From Polynucleobacter sp. VK25 (lineage in GTDB: Bacteria > Pseudomonadota > Gammaproteobacteria > Burkholderiales > Burkholderiaceae), in assembly GCF_018687355.1 (NCBI RefSeq), contig NZ_CP061288.1, positions 1,002,144 to 1,066,143 of the forward strand: a stretch of 64,000 bases of DNA, written 5' to 3'. Positions 8,590-19,823 of the stretch are shown here, piece by piece (the first letter of the stretch is position 1; each line of letters starts with the position of its first letter). The translations under genes were made by a program, and so were the position numbers. The notes beneath the pieces are model-generated. The model ran no database searches. It was not told the DNA's origin and worked only from the letters and a program-made list of their open reading frames with translations.

Positions 8590-9075
8590 TTATTGGAGCG
8601 TATTTTTCAAAGCAGGAATCATAGGCATAGATAAGACATCAATACCCTCTTCTCTTAAAGCCTCTGCTTCATCTATAGTGGTCTGACCCCGAATGCTTCT
8701 CTCAGGCGATTCTTTATAGTGAATCTTCCGAGCTTCGTCAGCAAAAGAATTGCCTACATCTTCAGAGCGTCCCATTAACTCGCGCATCCCTTTTAAGAAG
8801 GCGGCTTGAACTTGCGCCTCTAGCTGGGAATGATCACTACCAGTAAGCGCAACTACTCCGCCACTTAAGTTTTCAGACTGTGCTTTAGGTAATGCCAACT
8901 CCGTTGAGGACGATTTACCAATATGTGGAGCTGATGGCATGCGGGTAATTTCTGTACTGTCGCATACCGGACAAGCAAGCATTCCCTTGTCTTGCTGAGC
9001 AAGGCAATCCTCTTCGGAGGCAAACCAACCTTCAAAACGATGGTCTAAGGGGCACGCTAAGTTATAAACTTTCAT
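8590..9075 (-). CDS. DUF1178 family protein
   Basis: The 161-residue protein opens with KVYNLACPLDHRFEGWF and then LACPVCDSTEITRMPSAP, the N-terminal zinc-ribbon-like signature of DUF1178. Cys8, Cys24, Cys35 and Cys38 are possible metal ligands. The C-terminal half contains the family's conserved GNSFADEARKIHYKE and RSIRG. The function is unknown. It is conserved in alpha- and betaproteobacteria and is often close to a Nudix hydrolase gene, as here. There is no ribosome site; a TATACG box lies four bases before the ATG, with TTGAAT 18 bases further upstream. Confidence 0.85.
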   Translation of the reverse strand: MKVYNLACPLDHRFEGWFASEEDCLAQQDKGMLACPVCDSTEITRMPSAPHIGKSSSTELALPKAQSENLSGGVVALTGSDHSQLEAQVQAAFLKGMRELMGRSEDVGNSFADEARKIHYKESPERSIRGQTTIDEAEALREEGIDVLSMPMIPALKNTLQ

Positions 9076-9140
9076 GATACGTATATGTGGGCAAAAACGA
9101 TAAATTCAATACCCCCATTTTAATCGGGTTTGAGGTTGAC

Positions 9141-9740
9141 CTACTTGATTGGACTTGGCTCCACTAAGCCCCTGCGGTAACGATCTAGCCAGTAGGCTGA
9201 AATAGTGGTCTTAACGTCTGTAATCTCACCACCCTCAACCCATGCGATTAGTTGCTCCAAAGGGGCGGCAAATACATCTAAAAACTCTTCATCATCCAGA
9301 TGGCTTTTTCCGGGAACCAGCTCTTCAGCTAAATAGATATCGATGAACTCCGTTGAGTACGATATAACTGGATGGATGCGACGTACATAACTCCATTTTT
9401 TTGCCGTATACCCAGTCTCTTCCTCAAGTTCTCGTTGTGCACAAACCAAATGATCTTCGCTCGGATCCAATTTTCCCGCAGGAATTTCTATGCAAGCTTT
9501 TGCAATGGGATAGCGATACTGCCTTTCAAGAAGCACCCTGCCATCATCCAAAATTGCAATAATAGCCACCGCACCTGGATGAGTTAAATATTCGCGTATC
9601 GCTTCCTCACCATCTGGCAGTGAAACTTTGTCCCGCTTCATATTTAAGAAGATGCCGCCATAAATATCTTCGCCTGATAGACGCTCTTCGCGCAAATGTT
9701 TATCACCGGCCGGTAGGTCTTTAAACGATTTTTCAGTCAC
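9141..9740 (-). CDS. Nudix hydrolase, ADP-ribose pyrophosphatase type
   Basis: The 199-residue protein carries the full Nudix box GKLDPSEDHLVCAQRELEEETGY at ~88-110, with the REL-EE-G metal-binding core. Preceding VLLERQYRYPIAKACIEIPAG resembles the NudF/ADP-ribose pyrophosphatase branch, which cleaves ADP-ribose to AMP and ribose-5-phosphate in the cytoplasm. The start is GTG at 9740, with AGAGAG upstream. It lies between nuoN and the DUF1178 gene, all on the minus strand, but a hairpin after nuoN suggests a separate transcript. Exact substrate is an inference from the family. Confidence 0.87.
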   Translation of the reverse strand: MTEKSFKDLPAGDKHLREERLSGEDIYGGIFLNMKRDKVSLPDGEEAIREYLTHPGAVAIIAILDDGRVLLERQYRYPIAKACIEIPAGKLDPSEDHLVCAQRELEEETGYTAKKWSYVRRIHPVISYSTEFIDIYLAEELVPGKSHLDDEEFLDVFAAPLEQLIAWVEGGEITDVKTTISAYWLDRYRRGLVEPSPIK

Positions 9741-9803
9741 GGATATGCTCTCTAGGGATTAAAGATACTGCATCATACAAAATGGTCATGTCATTTCAAT
9801 GTC

Positions 9804-9836
9804 ATAAACAATAAAGGCCCCTTACGGAGCCTTTAT
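9804..9836 (-). terminator. Terminator at the end of the nuo operon
   Basis: On the minus strand ATAAAGGCTCC-GTAA-GGGGCCTTTAT forms a stem with one mismatch, followed by TGTTTATG. It lies 18 bases after the nuoN stop and before the Nudix gene. The T-run is imperfect. Confidence 0.65.
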
Positions 9837-9853
9837 CAAGACATTGCTTCGCA

Positions 9854-11353
9854 CTAGGACCCAAGTAAGGTACGACGCATTGCATCCAAGCAGAGACTCA
9901 TTAGGCCTGCAGGAACAATACCAATAGCCAACACCAAAATACTATTGAGGCTTAAGAGCCCTTTAGCAAACCCAGAGCCAGAAACTGTGATTTCATGCTC
10001 AGGCTCATCGAAGTACATAACCTTCACCACCCTGAGGTAATAAAAGGCGCCAATAAGTGAGGCGATTACTGCGATTACCGCAAGGAATGTATGTTCTGCG
10101 TCTACCAACGCTTCTAAAACACCCAACTTAGCAGCAAAACCCACTGTAGGTGGAATACCAGCCAAGGAGAACATCATCACCAAGCCGATAAATGCAAACC
10201 AGGGGTGCTTCTTGTTCAGCCCCTTAAGGCCGTCCAAGGTTTCACAGTCATATCCCTTGCGCGATAACACCATCAATAAGCCGAAGGTGCCCAGCGTAGT
10301 TAAAACATAAGTAATGGCGTAGAACATGGCTGCACTAAAGGCATGGTCGTCAAACACAGACAACATACCCAGGAGAACAAAGCCCATTTGCGCAATTGCT
10401 GAATAAGCCAACATACGCTTGAGATTAGTTTGCGCAATCGCAGTGACGTTACCCACGACAAGCGATAAGACCGCCAACAATACCAACATGGGCTGCCAGT
10501 CGCCTAGCAATGGTAACAAGGTATTTACCAGTAAACGAAATAACAAGGCAAAAGCAGCTAGTTTTGGAGCTGCGGCAATCATCAGTGTGACGGCTGTAGG
10601 AGCGCCTTGGTAAACATCTGGTACCCACATATGGAATGGCACAACACCCAGTTTAAATGCTAAACCAGCAACAATGAATACCAACCCAAAGGCCATTACT
10701 AAATGATTCACACGAGGATCGGCAACGGTCTTGAAGATTTCGATTAGATCAAGAGATCCTGTTACGCCATACAGCATCGACATGCCGTAAAGCAAGAAAC
10801 CTGATGCTAATGCGCCTAAGATGAAATACTTAATACCAGCCTCAACACTCTTCTCGCTGCTGTGGCGCATGGCTACCAAAGCATAAGTTGGTAAGGCCAT
10901 CAACTCTAGACCCAAATAAAGAGTCAGCAAGTTGGCGCCGGAGATCAATACAAACTGCCCCAACAAGGCAAGCAAAGCTAAAACAATAAAGTCTGGACGG
11001 AATAAGGCGCGATCCACTAAATATTGCTTGGAATAAACAAGACTCACCAATACAGCGATACAAGAACAAGCTTTAAGTAAGTTTGAAAATGGATCGGACT
11101 GAAATAAGCCATTCATTGCCACCAATGCTGGATCGCCCATGCGACCAATAAACATGAAAATTAGGTAAGCAAGCAAGATCAGTGAAAAGAAATACACAAA
11201 GCCAACGCCACGTGGAGTATGGAATATGTCTTGCTCCACACCAGGAGTGGATGTCACTTTCTCAGGAACGTACACACTGACAACCAGCAATAAGCAAGTT
11301 GCTACGAGTAAAACAAGTTCTGGCAGGATGGCGAATAGATCGAATGCTTGCAT
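9854..11353 (-). CDS. nuoN: NADH-quinone oxidoreductase subunit N
   Basis: This 499-residue integral membrane subunit is one of the three antiporter-like proton-pumping subunits of complex I. It is very hydrophobic with about 14 predicted helices. [19 protein letters not shown] carries the conserved helix-7/8 region with a Lys-related position, and [16 protein letters not shown] the conserved Lys/Ser loop. Length matches the family. It is the last gene of the nuoA-N operon, beginning 10 bases after nuoM, and is followed by a hairpin terminator. Confidence 0.95.
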   Translation of the reverse strand: MQAFDLFAILPELVLLVATCLLLVVSVYVPEKVTSTPGVEQDIFHTPRGVGFVYFFSLILLAYLIFMFIGRMGDPALVAMNGLFQSDPFSNLLKACSCIAVLVSLVYSKQYLVDRALFRPDFIVLALLALLGQFVLISGANLLTLYLGLELMALPTYALVAMRHSSEKSVEAGIKYFILGALASGFLLYGMSMLYGVTGSLDLIEIFKTVADPRVNHLVMAFGLVFIVAGLAFKLGVVPFHMWVPDVYQGAPTAVTLMIAAAPKLAAFALLFRLLVNTLLPLLGDWQPMLVLLAVLSLVVGNVTAIAQTNLKRMLAYSAIAQMGFVLLGMLSVFDDHAFSAAMFYAITYVLTTLGTFGLLMVLSRKGYDCETLDGLKGLNKKHPWFAFIGLVMMFSLAGIPPTVGFAAKLGVLEALVDAEHTFLAVIAVIASLIGAFYYLRVVKVMYFDEPEHEITVSGSGFAKGLLSLNSILVLAIGIVPAGLMSLCLDAMRRTLLGS

Positions 11354-11363
11354 TTGTACTTAC

Positions 11364-12830
11364 TCAGAGTTTGCTAACAGCAACATGCTGTAGCAGATTA
11401 ATCACAGCTGGATGAATGATGTCGGTAAACGGCTTTGGATAAACACCCATACCTATTACGCAGATTGAAAGAATGGCCATCAAGAAATATTCACGACAGT
11501 TCAAGTCCTTTAATACTTCTACATGGGCATTATTGATGGTGCCAAAAAATACTCTCTTGACCATCCACAAAGAATAAGCGGCACCTAAAATCAAAGCTGT
11601 CGCAGCCAAGATGCCGATGACAAAGTCATAGTCCACAGCAGCCAATATCACCATGAACTCTCCAACGAAACCAGAGGTTGCCGGTAAGCCACAGTTAGCC
11701 ATTGCCATCAACACAGCAAATGCAGTAAAAGCAGGCATACGATGCACTACGCCACCATAATCTGCAATTTGACGAGTATGCATGCGGTCATAAAGTACGC
11801 CAATAGAAAGGAACATGGCGCCAGCAACAAAGCCATGAGAAATCATTTGAACGATGCCACCCTCGATACCCAGTGGACTAAAGAGGAAAAAGCCCAGAGT
11901 CACAAAGCCCATATGCGCTACCGATGAGTATGCAACGAGCTTTTTCATATCTTTTTGGACTAAAGCAACCGCACCAACATAGATAACAGCCACTAAGGAC
12001 AAGAAAATAACAAATGGGCCTAAGTACTGGCTTGCATCAGGAGCGATAGGCAATGAGAAGCGCAGGAAGCCATAGGCGCCTAACTTCAACATGATTGCGG
12101 CCAAGACAACCGAACCACCAGTTGGCGCTTCTACGTGAACGTCTGGCAACCAAGTATGCAATGGCCACATTGGCACCTTCACAGCAAATGCCATGAAGAA
12201 AGCTGCAAACAATAAAATTTGCTCAACAATATCTAGGCGTGCATTCTGCCAAGCCAAGATATCAAAGGTATTGGTTACGTTGTACAAGTACAGCATGGCA
12301 ATCAATGTAAGCAATGATCCCAACAACGTGTACAAGAAAAACTTAAATGCTGCGTAGATTCTATTGTGTCCACCCCAGACACCAATAATGATGTACATCG
12401 GTATCAGGGTCGCTTCAAAGAACACGTAGAACAATAAGGCATCTAACGCGCTGAATACGCCAATCATTAATCCCGAGAGAATCATGAAGGAAGCAAAATA
12501 TTGCGATACCTTAGTCTCAATTACTTCCCATGCTGCGATCACCACAATAATGTTGATGAATGCAGTAAGAACGATGAACCAAACGGAGATACCATCAATA
12601 CCTAGGTAATAGTTAATGTCGTAGCGCGGAATCCAACTGATTTTTTCAACAAACTGCATGCCAGGATTGGCAATATCAAAATGAATAACCAATGGCAGAG
12701 TTGCAATAAATCCGAGTACAGAACCAATCAAGGCTAACCAGCGTACACCGGCAGTTGGCTTCTCAGACCCATAAAACAAAATAATGAGTCCAAAGACAAT
12801 CGGGGTCCAAATGGCGTAAGAAAGAATCAT
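11364..12830 (-). CDS. nuoM: NADH-quinone oxidoreductase subunit M
   Basis: The 488-residue product is the second antiporter-like membrane subunit of complex I. It shows the conserved Glu of helix 5 in LLFYVFFEATLIPMY, the segment KVPMWPLHTWLPDVHVEAPT, and QKDMKKLVAYSSVAHMGF with its conserved Lys residues. These form the proton channel in the membrane arm. Length is normal for the family. It sits between nuoL (24 bases upstream) and nuoN (10 bases downstream) on the same strand. Confidence 0.96.
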   Translation of the reverse strand: MILSYAIWTPIVFGLIILFYGSEKPTAGVRWLALIGSVLGFIATLPLVIHFDIANPGMQFVEKISWIPRYDINYYLGIDGISVWFIVLTAFINIIVVIAAWEVIETKVSQYFASFMILSGLMIGVFSALDALLFYVFFEATLIPMYIIIGVWGGHNRIYAAFKFFLYTLLGSLLTLIAMLYLYNVTNTFDILAWQNARLDIVEQILLFAAFFMAFAVKVPMWPLHTWLPDVHVEAPTGGSVVLAAIMLKLGAYGFLRFSLPIAPDASQYLGPFVIFLSLVAVIYVGAVALVQKDMKKLVAYSSVAHMGFVTLGFFLFSPLGIEGGIVQMISHGFVAGAMFLSIGVLYDRMHTRQIADYGGVVHRMPAFTAFAVLMAMANCGLPATSGFVGEFMVILAAVDYDFVIGILAATALILGAAYSLWMVKRVFFGTINNAHVEVLKDLNCREYFLMAILSICVIGMGVYPKPFTDIIHPAVINLLQHVAVSKL

Positions 12831-12854
12831 AGTGGCTACTTAAGTAACAAAGGC

Positions 12855-14915
12855 CTATCGAACAAAAGGCAGGTAAGCGTACAAAACCCAAGCAAGCAAT
12901 ACCGCCAAGCCCGCAATCATTGCGAAGGCATAGTGGTATAGATAACCGGATTGCAAATGACGGATAACTCCAGCAAAGCGCCCTACTGCATGGGCGCTGC
13001 CGTTGACAAAGAAACCATCGATGATCTTTTGATCACCACGATGCCACAAGAAGCTACCAATCCAGATAAGGCCCTTAGCAAATACAGCCTGGTTGATTTC
13101 ATCAAGGTAGTACTTGTTATCAAACAATTTCTTGATAGGAGCGAATGCCTGCGCAACTTTTCCAGGCAACTTCGGTGCCCATAAATACCCAATGGCTGCA
13201 GTCAACACACCTAGCACTACCAACAGTAATACTGGAGATGTGAACGCATGAAGCGCCATAGCAATTGGGCCATGGAATTCATCTTCCAATTCTTTCATTA
13301 CTGGGTGACGCGCAAGATCAATAAAGATGGAATCGCCGAAGTAAGTTCCAAATAGTAATGGAGAGATTGTGTAGAAACCAATGATCACCGATGGAATTGC
13401 CAAGAGAATCAAAGGGAGAGTCACAACAAATGGGGACTCATGTGGCTTCTGGCCTGGCGCCAAACCATGGTGAGCGTGATCATCGCCCTGCTCTGCATGA
13501 TCATGATGGTGATCATGTGCATGTGCGTCATCATGACCCCAACGCGCTTTTCCGTGGAATACATAAAAGTACAAACGGAAAGAATACAAAGCTGTTACAA
13601 ATACGCTTGCCATCACGGCAAAGTATGCAAAACCAGAGCCTGGGATATGGCTAGCAGCAACTGCTTCAATGATGGAATCTTTTGAATAGAAGCCAGAGAA
13701 GAATGGTGTACCTACTAATGCAAGGTTACCCAATAACATCATGAGGCAAGTGATCGGCATGTATTTCCAGAGGCCGCCCATCTTACGCATGTCTTGTTCG
13801 TGATGCATACCCAGAATCACACTACCTGCCGCAAGGAATAACAGCGCCTTAAAGAAAGCGTGAGTCATCAAGTGAAAGATCGCAACTGGATAAGCGGAAA
13901 CACCCAAGGCCACCGTCATGTAACCAAGCTGAGACAAAGTCGAATACGCAACAACACGCTTGATATCGTTTTGCACAATACCGAGGAAGCCCATAAATAG
14001 CGCAGTAATAGAGCCAATTACCAAGATGAAGCTCAATGCTGCATCCGAGAGTTCAAATAATGGTGACATGCGTGACACCATGAAGATACCTGCAGTAACC
14101 ATTGTTGCAGCATGAATCAATGCTGAAATTGGTGTTGGACCTTCCATCGAATCAGGCAACCAAACGTGCAAGGGAAATTGTGCTGATTTACCCATTGCGC
14201 CGATGAACAAGCAAATACAAGCAACGGTCATTAAATTCCAGCTTGTACCGGGAAGTGTTTGGGCTGCTAATGCAGAGTTTTGTGAAAAGATGACGTCGTA
14301 TTGCATCGAGCCAGTGCTCGCAAGCAAGATGCCTATACCCAAGATAAAGCCAAAGTCACCAACGCGGTTGACCAAGAATGCTTTCATATTGGCAAATACA
14401 GCTGACTGACGTTCAAAATAGAAGCCAATCAATAAATAAGAAACTACACCCACCGCTTCCCAACCAAAGAAGAGTTGCAAAAGGTTGTTACTCATCACCA
14501 GCATCAACATGGCAAAAGTAAATAGTGAAATATAGGAGAAGAAGCGGTTGTAACCCTCTTCGCCATGCATATAACCGATGGTGTAAATATGCACCATCAA
14601 TGACACAAAAGTCACTACACACATCATCGTAGCGGTTAAGGGGTCTATCAGGAAGCCAATATCTAAATTGAGTTCACCCAATTGCATCCAGCGATAAACA
14701 GTGCCATTGAAATAAAAACCATCCATTACTTGCACTAAAACGTTGCAAGATAAGACAAAGGCAATCGTAACGCCTAGGATAGTCACGAACTGACTTGCGC
14801 CGTGACCAATGCGATTACCACCAAGCTTGGTGCCAAAAAAACCGGCAATGATAGAGCCAACTAGTGGCGCCAAAGGAATCGCGCAGAGTACAGGAATATT
14901 TAAGGTCAATTGCAT
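12855..14915 (-). CDS. nuoL: NADH-quinone oxidoreductase subunit L
   Basis: The 686-residue protein is the distal antiporter-like subunit with the long lateral helix at its C-terminus. Core motifs are FFGWEAVGVVSYLLIGFYF with the conserved Glu, SAQFPLHVWLPDSMEGPTP, and NDIKRVVAYSTLSQLGYM. Residues ~459-482 form a loop with ten His residues in 24 positions (HDDAHAHDHHHDHAE...), between two late transmembrane helices. His-rich stretches here are seen in other betaproteobacterial NuoL proteins and are absent from E. coli. Its role is unknown. The gene starts 2 bases after the nuoK stop. Confidence 0.96.
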   Translation of the reverse strand: MQLTLNIPVLCAIPLAPLVGSIIAGFFGTKLGGNRIGHGASQFVTILGVTIAFVLSCNVLVQVMDGFYFNGTVYRWMQLGELNLDIGFLIDPLTATMMCVVTFVSLMVHIYTIGYMHGEEGYNRFFSYISLFTFAMLMLVMSNNLLQLFFGWEAVGVVSYLLIGFYFERQSAVFANMKAFLVNRVGDFGFILGIGILLASTGSMQYDVIFSQNSALAAQTLPGTSWNLMTVACICLFIGAMGKSAQFPLHVWLPDSMEGPTPISALIHAATMVTAGIFMVSRMSPLFELSDAALSFILVIGSITALFMGFLGIVQNDIKRVVAYSTLSQLGYMTVALGVSAYPVAIFHLMTHAFFKALLFLAAGSVILGMHHEQDMRKMGGLWKYMPITCLMMLLGNLALVGTPFFSGFYSKDSIIEAVAASHIPGSGFAYFAVMASVFVTALYSFRLYFYVFHGKARWGHDDAHAHDHHHDHAEQGDDHAHHGLAPGQKPHESPFVVTLPLILLAIPSVIIGFYTISPLLFGTYFGDSIFIDLARHPVMKELEDEFHGPIAMALHAFTSPVLLLVVLGVLTAAIGYLWAPKLPGKVAQAFAPIKKLFDNKYYLDEINQAVFAKGLIWIGSFLWHRGDQKIIDGFFVNGSAHAVGRFAGVIRHLQSGYLYHYAFAMIAGLAVLLAWVLYAYLPFVR

Positions 14916-14917
14916 GA

Positions 14918-15226
14918 CTAGCCTTTTAGGTGGTCAAGATCTTCGGCATTAATAGTGTCAACCTTACGGAAGAGCACTACTAAAATTGCCAAGCCGATAG
15001 CTGCCTCAGCAGCTGCCACAGTCAAAATAAAGAATACGAATACTTGACCTGCCATATCTCCTAAATAATGAGAGAAGGCAACAAAGTTCATGTTGACCGA
15101 GAGAAGCATCAACTCAATAGCCATCAACAATACGATGACATTCTTGCGATTTAAGAAAATACCGATAACACTAGTCGCAAACAAAATTGCGCCAAGCACT
15201 AAGTAATGAGCGAGAGTGATATTCAT
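14918..15226 (-). CDS. nuoK: NADH-quinone oxidoreductase subunit K
   Basis: The 102-residue subunit has three transmembrane helices, matching the family length. It carries the two conserved membrane Glu residues: one in [17 protein letters not shown] and one in [14 protein letters not shown]. Both are part of the proton-coupling path of complex I. Its start overlaps the nuoJ stop by 4 bases, indicating translational coupling. Confidence 0.96.
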   Translation of the reverse strand: MNITLAHYLVLGAILFATSVIGIFLNRKNVIVLLMAIELMLLSVNMNFVAFSHYLGDMAGQVFVFFILTVAAAEAAIGLAILVVLFRKVDTINAEDLDHLKG

Positions 15227-15870
15227 TTCTTCTCTCCTCTTGCATCTTGCTTTGCAGCCATGTCAGAACCCATCTTCACAATACGCATACGATCTGCAGC
15301 AACCACATTGACCTGCTCATGGATATTTTGCGCTTTGGAGTCTTTGCGATTACGCAATGTCAAAGCAACGCCAGCAATAATAGCTACCAACAAGATTACA
15401 CCGGCAACTTCAAACGCATAGACATAATCAACAAAGATCAACATACCTAAGGCTTGAGTATTGTTTGCCATCATCTCTTCTGGCATTGGCTGAACTGGGG
15501 TATTCGTACCTATGAAGCTACGAATGATCACAATCGAAAGCTCCAAAACAATCACTGCGCCCATTAAAAAGGCAACTGGCAGATACTTTTTGAAATCCCG
15601 ACGAAGGTGTTCAATATCTAGATCCAACATCATGACTACGAATAAGAACAACACCATTACGGCGCCTACGTAAACCAGAATGAGAGCCAAGCTCAAGAAT
15701 TCCGCCTTGAGCAACATCCAAAGGCCGGATGCGCAAAAGAATGCCAATACTAGGAATAATGCAGCATGGACTGGGTTGCGGGCTGTAATCACACGCACTG
15801 CAGAAATAACCAATAGTCCTGCAAAGCCGTAAAAGAAAACAGCAAATAAAGTAGATGGATCGAATGTCAT
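15223..15870 (-). CDS. nuoJ: NADH-quinone oxidoreductase subunit J
   Basis: The 215-residue membrane subunit begins with five predicted helices. Its third-helix region reads [25 protein letters not shown], the conserved segment that contains the pi-bulge in known structures. A cytoplasmic basic tail of about 45 residues follows, as in other betaproteobacteria. It lies between nuoI (20-base gap) and nuoK (4-base overlap). Confidence 0.95.
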   Translation of the reverse strand: MTFDPSTLFAVFFYGFAGLLVISAVRVITARNPVHAALFLVLAFFCASGLWMLLKAEFLSLALILVYVGAVMVLFLFVVMMLDLDIEHLRRDFKKYLPVAFLMGAVIVLELSIVIIRSFIGTNTPVQPMPEEMMANNTQALGMLIFVDYVYAFEVAGVILLVAIIAGVALTLRNRKDSKAQNIHEQVNVVAADRMRIVKMGSDMAAKQDARGEKK

Positions 15871-15890
15871 ATTAGCTTAGCTCGATTCGA

Positions 15891-16382
15891 TTAACGGTAA
15901 GGTGCATCAGCTGCACGGTTAGCGGCGATATCTTTTTCATACTTGTCGCCTACTGCCAAAAGCATATCTTTAGTGAAATACAAATCGCCACGCTTATCAC
16001 CAAAATATTCAAAAATATTGGTTTCTACAATGGCGTCGACTGGGCATGCTTCTTCACAGAAACCGCAGAAAATACATTTCGTAAGGTCGATATCGTAACG
16101 GCTGGTGCGACGAGTACCATCATCGCGCTCAGCTGTTTCAATGGTGATGGCATAGGCTGGGCATACAGCTTCGCATAACTTGCAGCCGATACAGCGCTCT
16201 TCACCATTTTCATAACGACGAAGTGCATGCAATCCACGGAAGCGATTAGATAAAGGCGTCTTCTCTTCTGGGTATTGAACAGTAATTTTTGGCTTGAAAA
16301 GATAACGACCGGTAATAGACATACCAGTCAAGATGTCTTTAAGCATCAAGCTATCGAGGAATTGGGAAATTTTCTTAAACAT
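15891..16382 (-). CDS. nuoI: NADH-quinone oxidoreductase subunit I
   Basis: The 163-residue protein carries two [4Fe-4S] ferredoxin motifs: [16 protein letters not shown] at ~63-78 and [16 protein letters not shown] at ~102-117. They bind clusters N6a and N6b, which pass electrons from NuoG towards NuoB at the arm junction. An N-terminal amphipathic helix anchors it to the membrane arm. Length is as expected. It begins 11 bases after nuoH on the minus strand. Confidence 0.96.
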   Translation of the reverse strand: MFKKISQFLDSLMLKDILTGMSITGRYLFKPKITVQYPEEKTPLSNRFRGLHALRRYENGEERCIGCKLCEAVCPAYAITIETAERDDGTRRTSRYDIDLTKCIFCGFCEEACPVDAIVETNIFEYFGDKRGDLYFTKDMLLAVGDKYEKDIAANRAADAPYR

Positions 16383-16393
16383 GATTTATCAAC

Positions 16394-17467
16394 TTATTTC
16401 CAAATATTCCATGGGGATACAACCCACGCGCCGATAACAACCACCCAGAACACTGAGATGGGAATAAAAATCTTCCAACCCAAACGCATGATTTGGTCGT
16501 AGCGATAACGTGGCAAAGTTGCACGCAACCAAATAACGCAAGACAGCAAGAAAAATGTCTTGCCGAACAACCAGAAGAAGCCTGGAATATCGCGCAGGAT
16601 TGGTAAATCAACAATGGGTAACCAGCCGCCTAAGAACATGATGGATGCCACAGCAGCAATCAAAATCATGTTGGCATATTCAGCCAAGAAGAACATCGCA
16701 AATGACATTCCTGAATACTCAACCATATGGCCGGCAACAATCTCAGACTCACCCTCAACTACGTCAAATGGATGGCGGTTTGTTTCAGCAACACCAGAAA
16801 TAAAGTAAATCAAGAACATTGGCAATAAAGGTAGCCAGTTCCATGAGAGGAAATTGAGCCCCATGCTGGCAAAGTAACCCTGCTCTTGAGAAGCAACAAT
16901 GGTGCTGAGATTCAATGAGCCAGAAGTCAGCAGCACGGTAACCAAAGCAAAGCCCATGGCGATCTCATAAGAGATCATTTGTGCTGAAGCACGCATTGCG
17001 CCAAGGAATGGGTATTTAGAGTTGGATGACCAGCCAGCCAAGATCACGCCATAAACACCGATGGATGAAATTGCCATGATGTAAAGAAGTCCAGCATTTA
17101 CATCAGCCAAAACCATCTTCGCTTGGAATGGAATAACGGCCCATGCAGCAAACGCAGGCATGATCACCATAATTGGTGCAATGAAATACAAAACCTTACT
17201 TGCCTGTGCAGGAGCAATGATCTCCTTCATCAAAAGCTTCAATGCATCTGCAATAGGTTGCAATAGACCTAAAGGACCCACACGATTTGGTCCAAGACGA
17301 ATATGCATCCAACCAATCAGCTTTCTTTCCCAGAGGGTTAAGTAGGCTACGCAACCAAACATAGGTAACACGATGATAACGATGCGTACCAAAGCCCAAA
17401 CCAATGGCCATAAAGAGCCAAAAATAGCTTCACCTTGGGTGGTAACGAGGTTCAAGAAATTATCCAT
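16394..17467 (-). CDS. nuoH: NADH-quinone oxidoreductase subunit H
   Basis: The 357-residue membrane subunit forms the quinone channel entrance and the E-channel. Family signatures are [23 protein letters not shown] near the N-terminus, [22 protein letters not shown], and [25 protein letters not shown] with its cluster of acidic residues. About eight helices are predicted. It sits between nuoG and nuoI. Confidence 0.96.
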   Translation of the reverse strand: MDNFLNLVTTQGEAIFGSLWPLVWALVRIVIIVLPMFGCVAYLTLWERKLIGWMHIRLGPNRVGPLGLLQPIADALKLLMKEIIAPAQASKVLYFIAPIMVIMPAFAAWAVIPFQAKMVLADVNAGLLYIMAISSIGVYGVILAGWSSNSKYPFLGAMRASAQMISYEIAMGFALVTVLLTSGSLNLSTIVASQEQGYFASMGLNFLSWNWLPLLPMFLIYFISGVAETNRHPFDVVEGESEIVAGHMVEYSGMSFAMFFLAEYANMILIAAVASIMFLGGWLPIVDLPILRDIPGFFWLFGKTFFLLSCVIWLRATLPRYRYDQIMRLGWKIFIPISVFWVVVIGAWVVSPWNIWK

Positions 17468-17475
17468 CTCTGACC

Positions 17476-19797
17476 TTATGCCTTACTAACAGTTACTGGA
17501 CCAAACATGGATCCCAATTTCGCACTAGCCATAGTTCCAGCAGAAACTCTGATGGCGCCTGGCGCTAGATTTACTTCTAATGTTGCTGGCATATCAACCG
17601 ATTGCGTTCCCTGAGTAACGCGAACAGCGTCACCTTCTTTAAGACCTAACTCAGCAAATGTATTTTTATTTAAACCAACTTGATTGCCACGCTTTGCGTC
17701 ACGTGTTAATTGCAATGCAGATGAACGACGTACGATTTGATCACCAGCATAAATATTGACATCCGCTAGACGCTCTAGGCCATTAAATGGAGCTGCATTT
17801 CCATTGCTGACAGTTGAGCTTGTAGCTTTGTTATTGAGGCGAGTGCAATAACCTTGATCTAATGCCTCACCCAAAACTTCCTCAGGCGCATTAAATAAGA
17901 AGCCATCTAGACCCAATAAGCCACCCAGTACTCGTAGTACTTTCCATGCTGGACGTGAATCACCCAAAGGCTTCACGGAAGGCTGAACTGTTTGCGTCTT
18001 TCCTTCAAGATTCACAAAGGTAGAAACTGTTTCTGAGAATGTGGAGATTGGGAGAATGACATCGGCCACCTCCATGAGATCGGCACTCTTATAAGCGCTC
18101 AATGCAATCACGGTATTTGCTTTAGCCAATGCAGCACGAGCTGCTGTTGGGTTAGGCAAATCAGAATCAGGCTCGATATTCATCAAAATGACAGCGCGAC
18201 GATCACCAGACAATAGTGATTCAACGCCAGCCCCATTAGCATTTACTAAGGATGCGCCAACAGCATTTCCGCCTACCGGTAGGAAACCTAAAGTTGCACC
18301 AGTCTGCTCAGCAATAAATTGAGCTAATACATGCAAATCAGATGCATGTTGATGTGCAATAGCAGCAGAACCTAGCAATACAGCAGTAGACTCACCTGAC
18401 AACAAGCTATCAGCAATCTTCTGCGCTGCTGGAGAAGCCGTAAGGTTAGCCGTACCAGCTGGGACACTTGCTGACTTAGCTTTTGCAACAGCGTGCGCAA
18501 CTTCACTTAATGCATTGAGCCATGCGCTTGGAGCTGCAGAAATGGCGGTACTTGAAATTAACCAATCATCACCACCTGCATCAATGCGAGCAACTTGTAA
18601 ACCACGCTTGCTTGCAGTACGAATACGTGCAGCCAGCACTGGCTGATCTTTACGCAAGAAGCTACCAACAACCAATACACGATCTAATTCATTGATTTTT
18701 GCAACGGGCATACCCAACCACGGAGCTGTAGCAGCACCCTTAACGTCAGTTTGGCGCAAACGCGTCTCAACTTGTTTAGAGCCCAGGCCACGTACTACTT
18801 TTTGCAAAAGATGTAACTCTTCTGCACTAGAAATTGGGTGAGCTAATGCGCCAATAGACTCTGGGCCACTTTCAGCTGAAATAGTTTTGAGTGAATGTGC
18901 GACGTAATCCAAAGCGGACTGCCAATCTGTTTCCAGCCACTGACCGCCCTGCTTCACCATTGGTGTAGTTATACGATCAGCGCTATTCAAGCCTTCATAG
19001 GAGAAACGATCACGATCGCTGATCCAGCATTCATTAATAGCTTCGTTTTCCAAGGCAACAACACGCATTACTTTATTGGCTTTAGTCTGAACCGTAGTAT
19101 TTGCACCTAAGCTGTCATGCGGGCTTACTGAACGCTTGCGTCCAAGCTCCCAAGTACGGGCAGCATAGCGGAATGGCTTACTTGTCAAAGCGCCAACTGG
19201 GCACAAGTCAATCATGTTTCCAGAAAGCTCTGAATCTACAGTCTGACCTACAAAAGTGGTGATCTCAGAATGCTCGCCACGGTTGACCATGCCAAGCTCC
19301 ATAACTCCAGCAACCTCTTGACCAAATCGGACGCAACGCGTGCAATGGATGCAACGTGTCATCTCTTGCATGGAGATCAATGGGCCAACATTCTTATGAA
19401 ACACAACACGCTTCTCTTCGTCATAGCGTGAATTAGACTTGCCGTAACCAACTGCCAAGTCTTGTAACTGGCACTCACCACCCTGGTCGCAAATTGGGCA
19501 ATCTAATGGATGGTTGATCAGCAGGAATTCCATTACAGAACGCTGCGCTTCTACCGCCTTAGCTGAATGGGTAAATACTTTCATGCCCTGCGTTACAGGA
19601 GTGGCACAAGCAGGCAATGGCTTAGGAGCCTTCTCTACCTCAACCAGACACATACGGCAGTTAGCTGCAATGGATAGCTTCTTGTGATAGCAGAAGTGAG
19701 GAACGTAGGTGCCGAGCTTGTTCGCGGCGTGCATCACCATCGAACCTTGCGGAACTTCTACTGCCTTACCATCTAATTCGATTTCTACCATGCTCAC
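17476..19797 (-). CDS. nuoG: NADH-quinone oxidoreductase subunit G
   Basis: The 773-residue peripheral-arm subunit holds cluster N1b ([2Fe-2S]) in the N-terminal ferredoxin-like domain ([17 protein letters not shown], then PACATPV), cluster N5 in the segment [18 protein letters not shown], and N4 in [16 protein letters not shown] plus a later Cys in DLCPVGALT. The molybdopterin-oxidoreductase-like region starts ~residue 220. There the four Cys that bind the extra cluster N7 in E. coli are missing; the sequence reads [11 protein letters not shown]. Loss of N7 is usual outside enterobacteria and Thermus-type enzymes. The C-terminal part is divergent, as usual. Confidence 0.95.
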   Translation of the reverse strand: MSMVEIELDGKAVEVPQGSMVMHAANKLGTYVPHFCYHKKLSIAANCRMCLVEVEKAPKPLPACATPVTQGMKVFTHSAKAVEAQRSVMEFLLINHPLDCPICDQGGECQLQDLAVGYGKSNSRYDEEKRVVFHKNVGPLISMQEMTRCIHCTRCVRFGQEVAGVMELGMVNRGEHSEITTFVGQTVDSELSGNMIDLCPVGALTSKPFRYAARTWELGRKRSVSPHDSLGANTTVQTKANKVMRVVALENEAINECWISDRDRFSYEGLNSADRITTPMVKQGGQWLETDWQSALDYVAHSLKTISAESGPESIGALAHPISSAEELHLLQKVVRGLGSKQVETRLRQTDVKGAATAPWLGMPVAKINELDRVLVVGSFLRKDQPVLAARIRTASKRGLQVARIDAGGDDWLISSTAISAAPSAWLNALSEVAHAVAKAKSASVPAGTANLTASPAAQKIADSLLSGESTAVLLGSAAIAHQHASDLHVLAQFIAEQTGATLGFLPVGGNAVGASLVNANGAGVESLLSGDRRAVILMNIEPDSDLPNPTAARAALAKANTVIALSAYKSADLMEVADVILPISTFSETVSTFVNLEGKTQTVQPSVKPLGDSRPAWKVLRVLGGLLGLDGFLFNAPEEVLGEALDQGYCTRLNNKATSSTVSNGNAAPFNGLERLADVNIYAGDQIVRRSSALQLTRDAKRGNQVGLNKNTFAELGLKEGDAVRVTQGTQSVDMPATLEVNLAPGAIRVSAGTMASAKLGSMFGPVTVSKA

Positions 19798-19823
19798 TTT
19801 TAGATATCCCGTGCTCTAAATCT

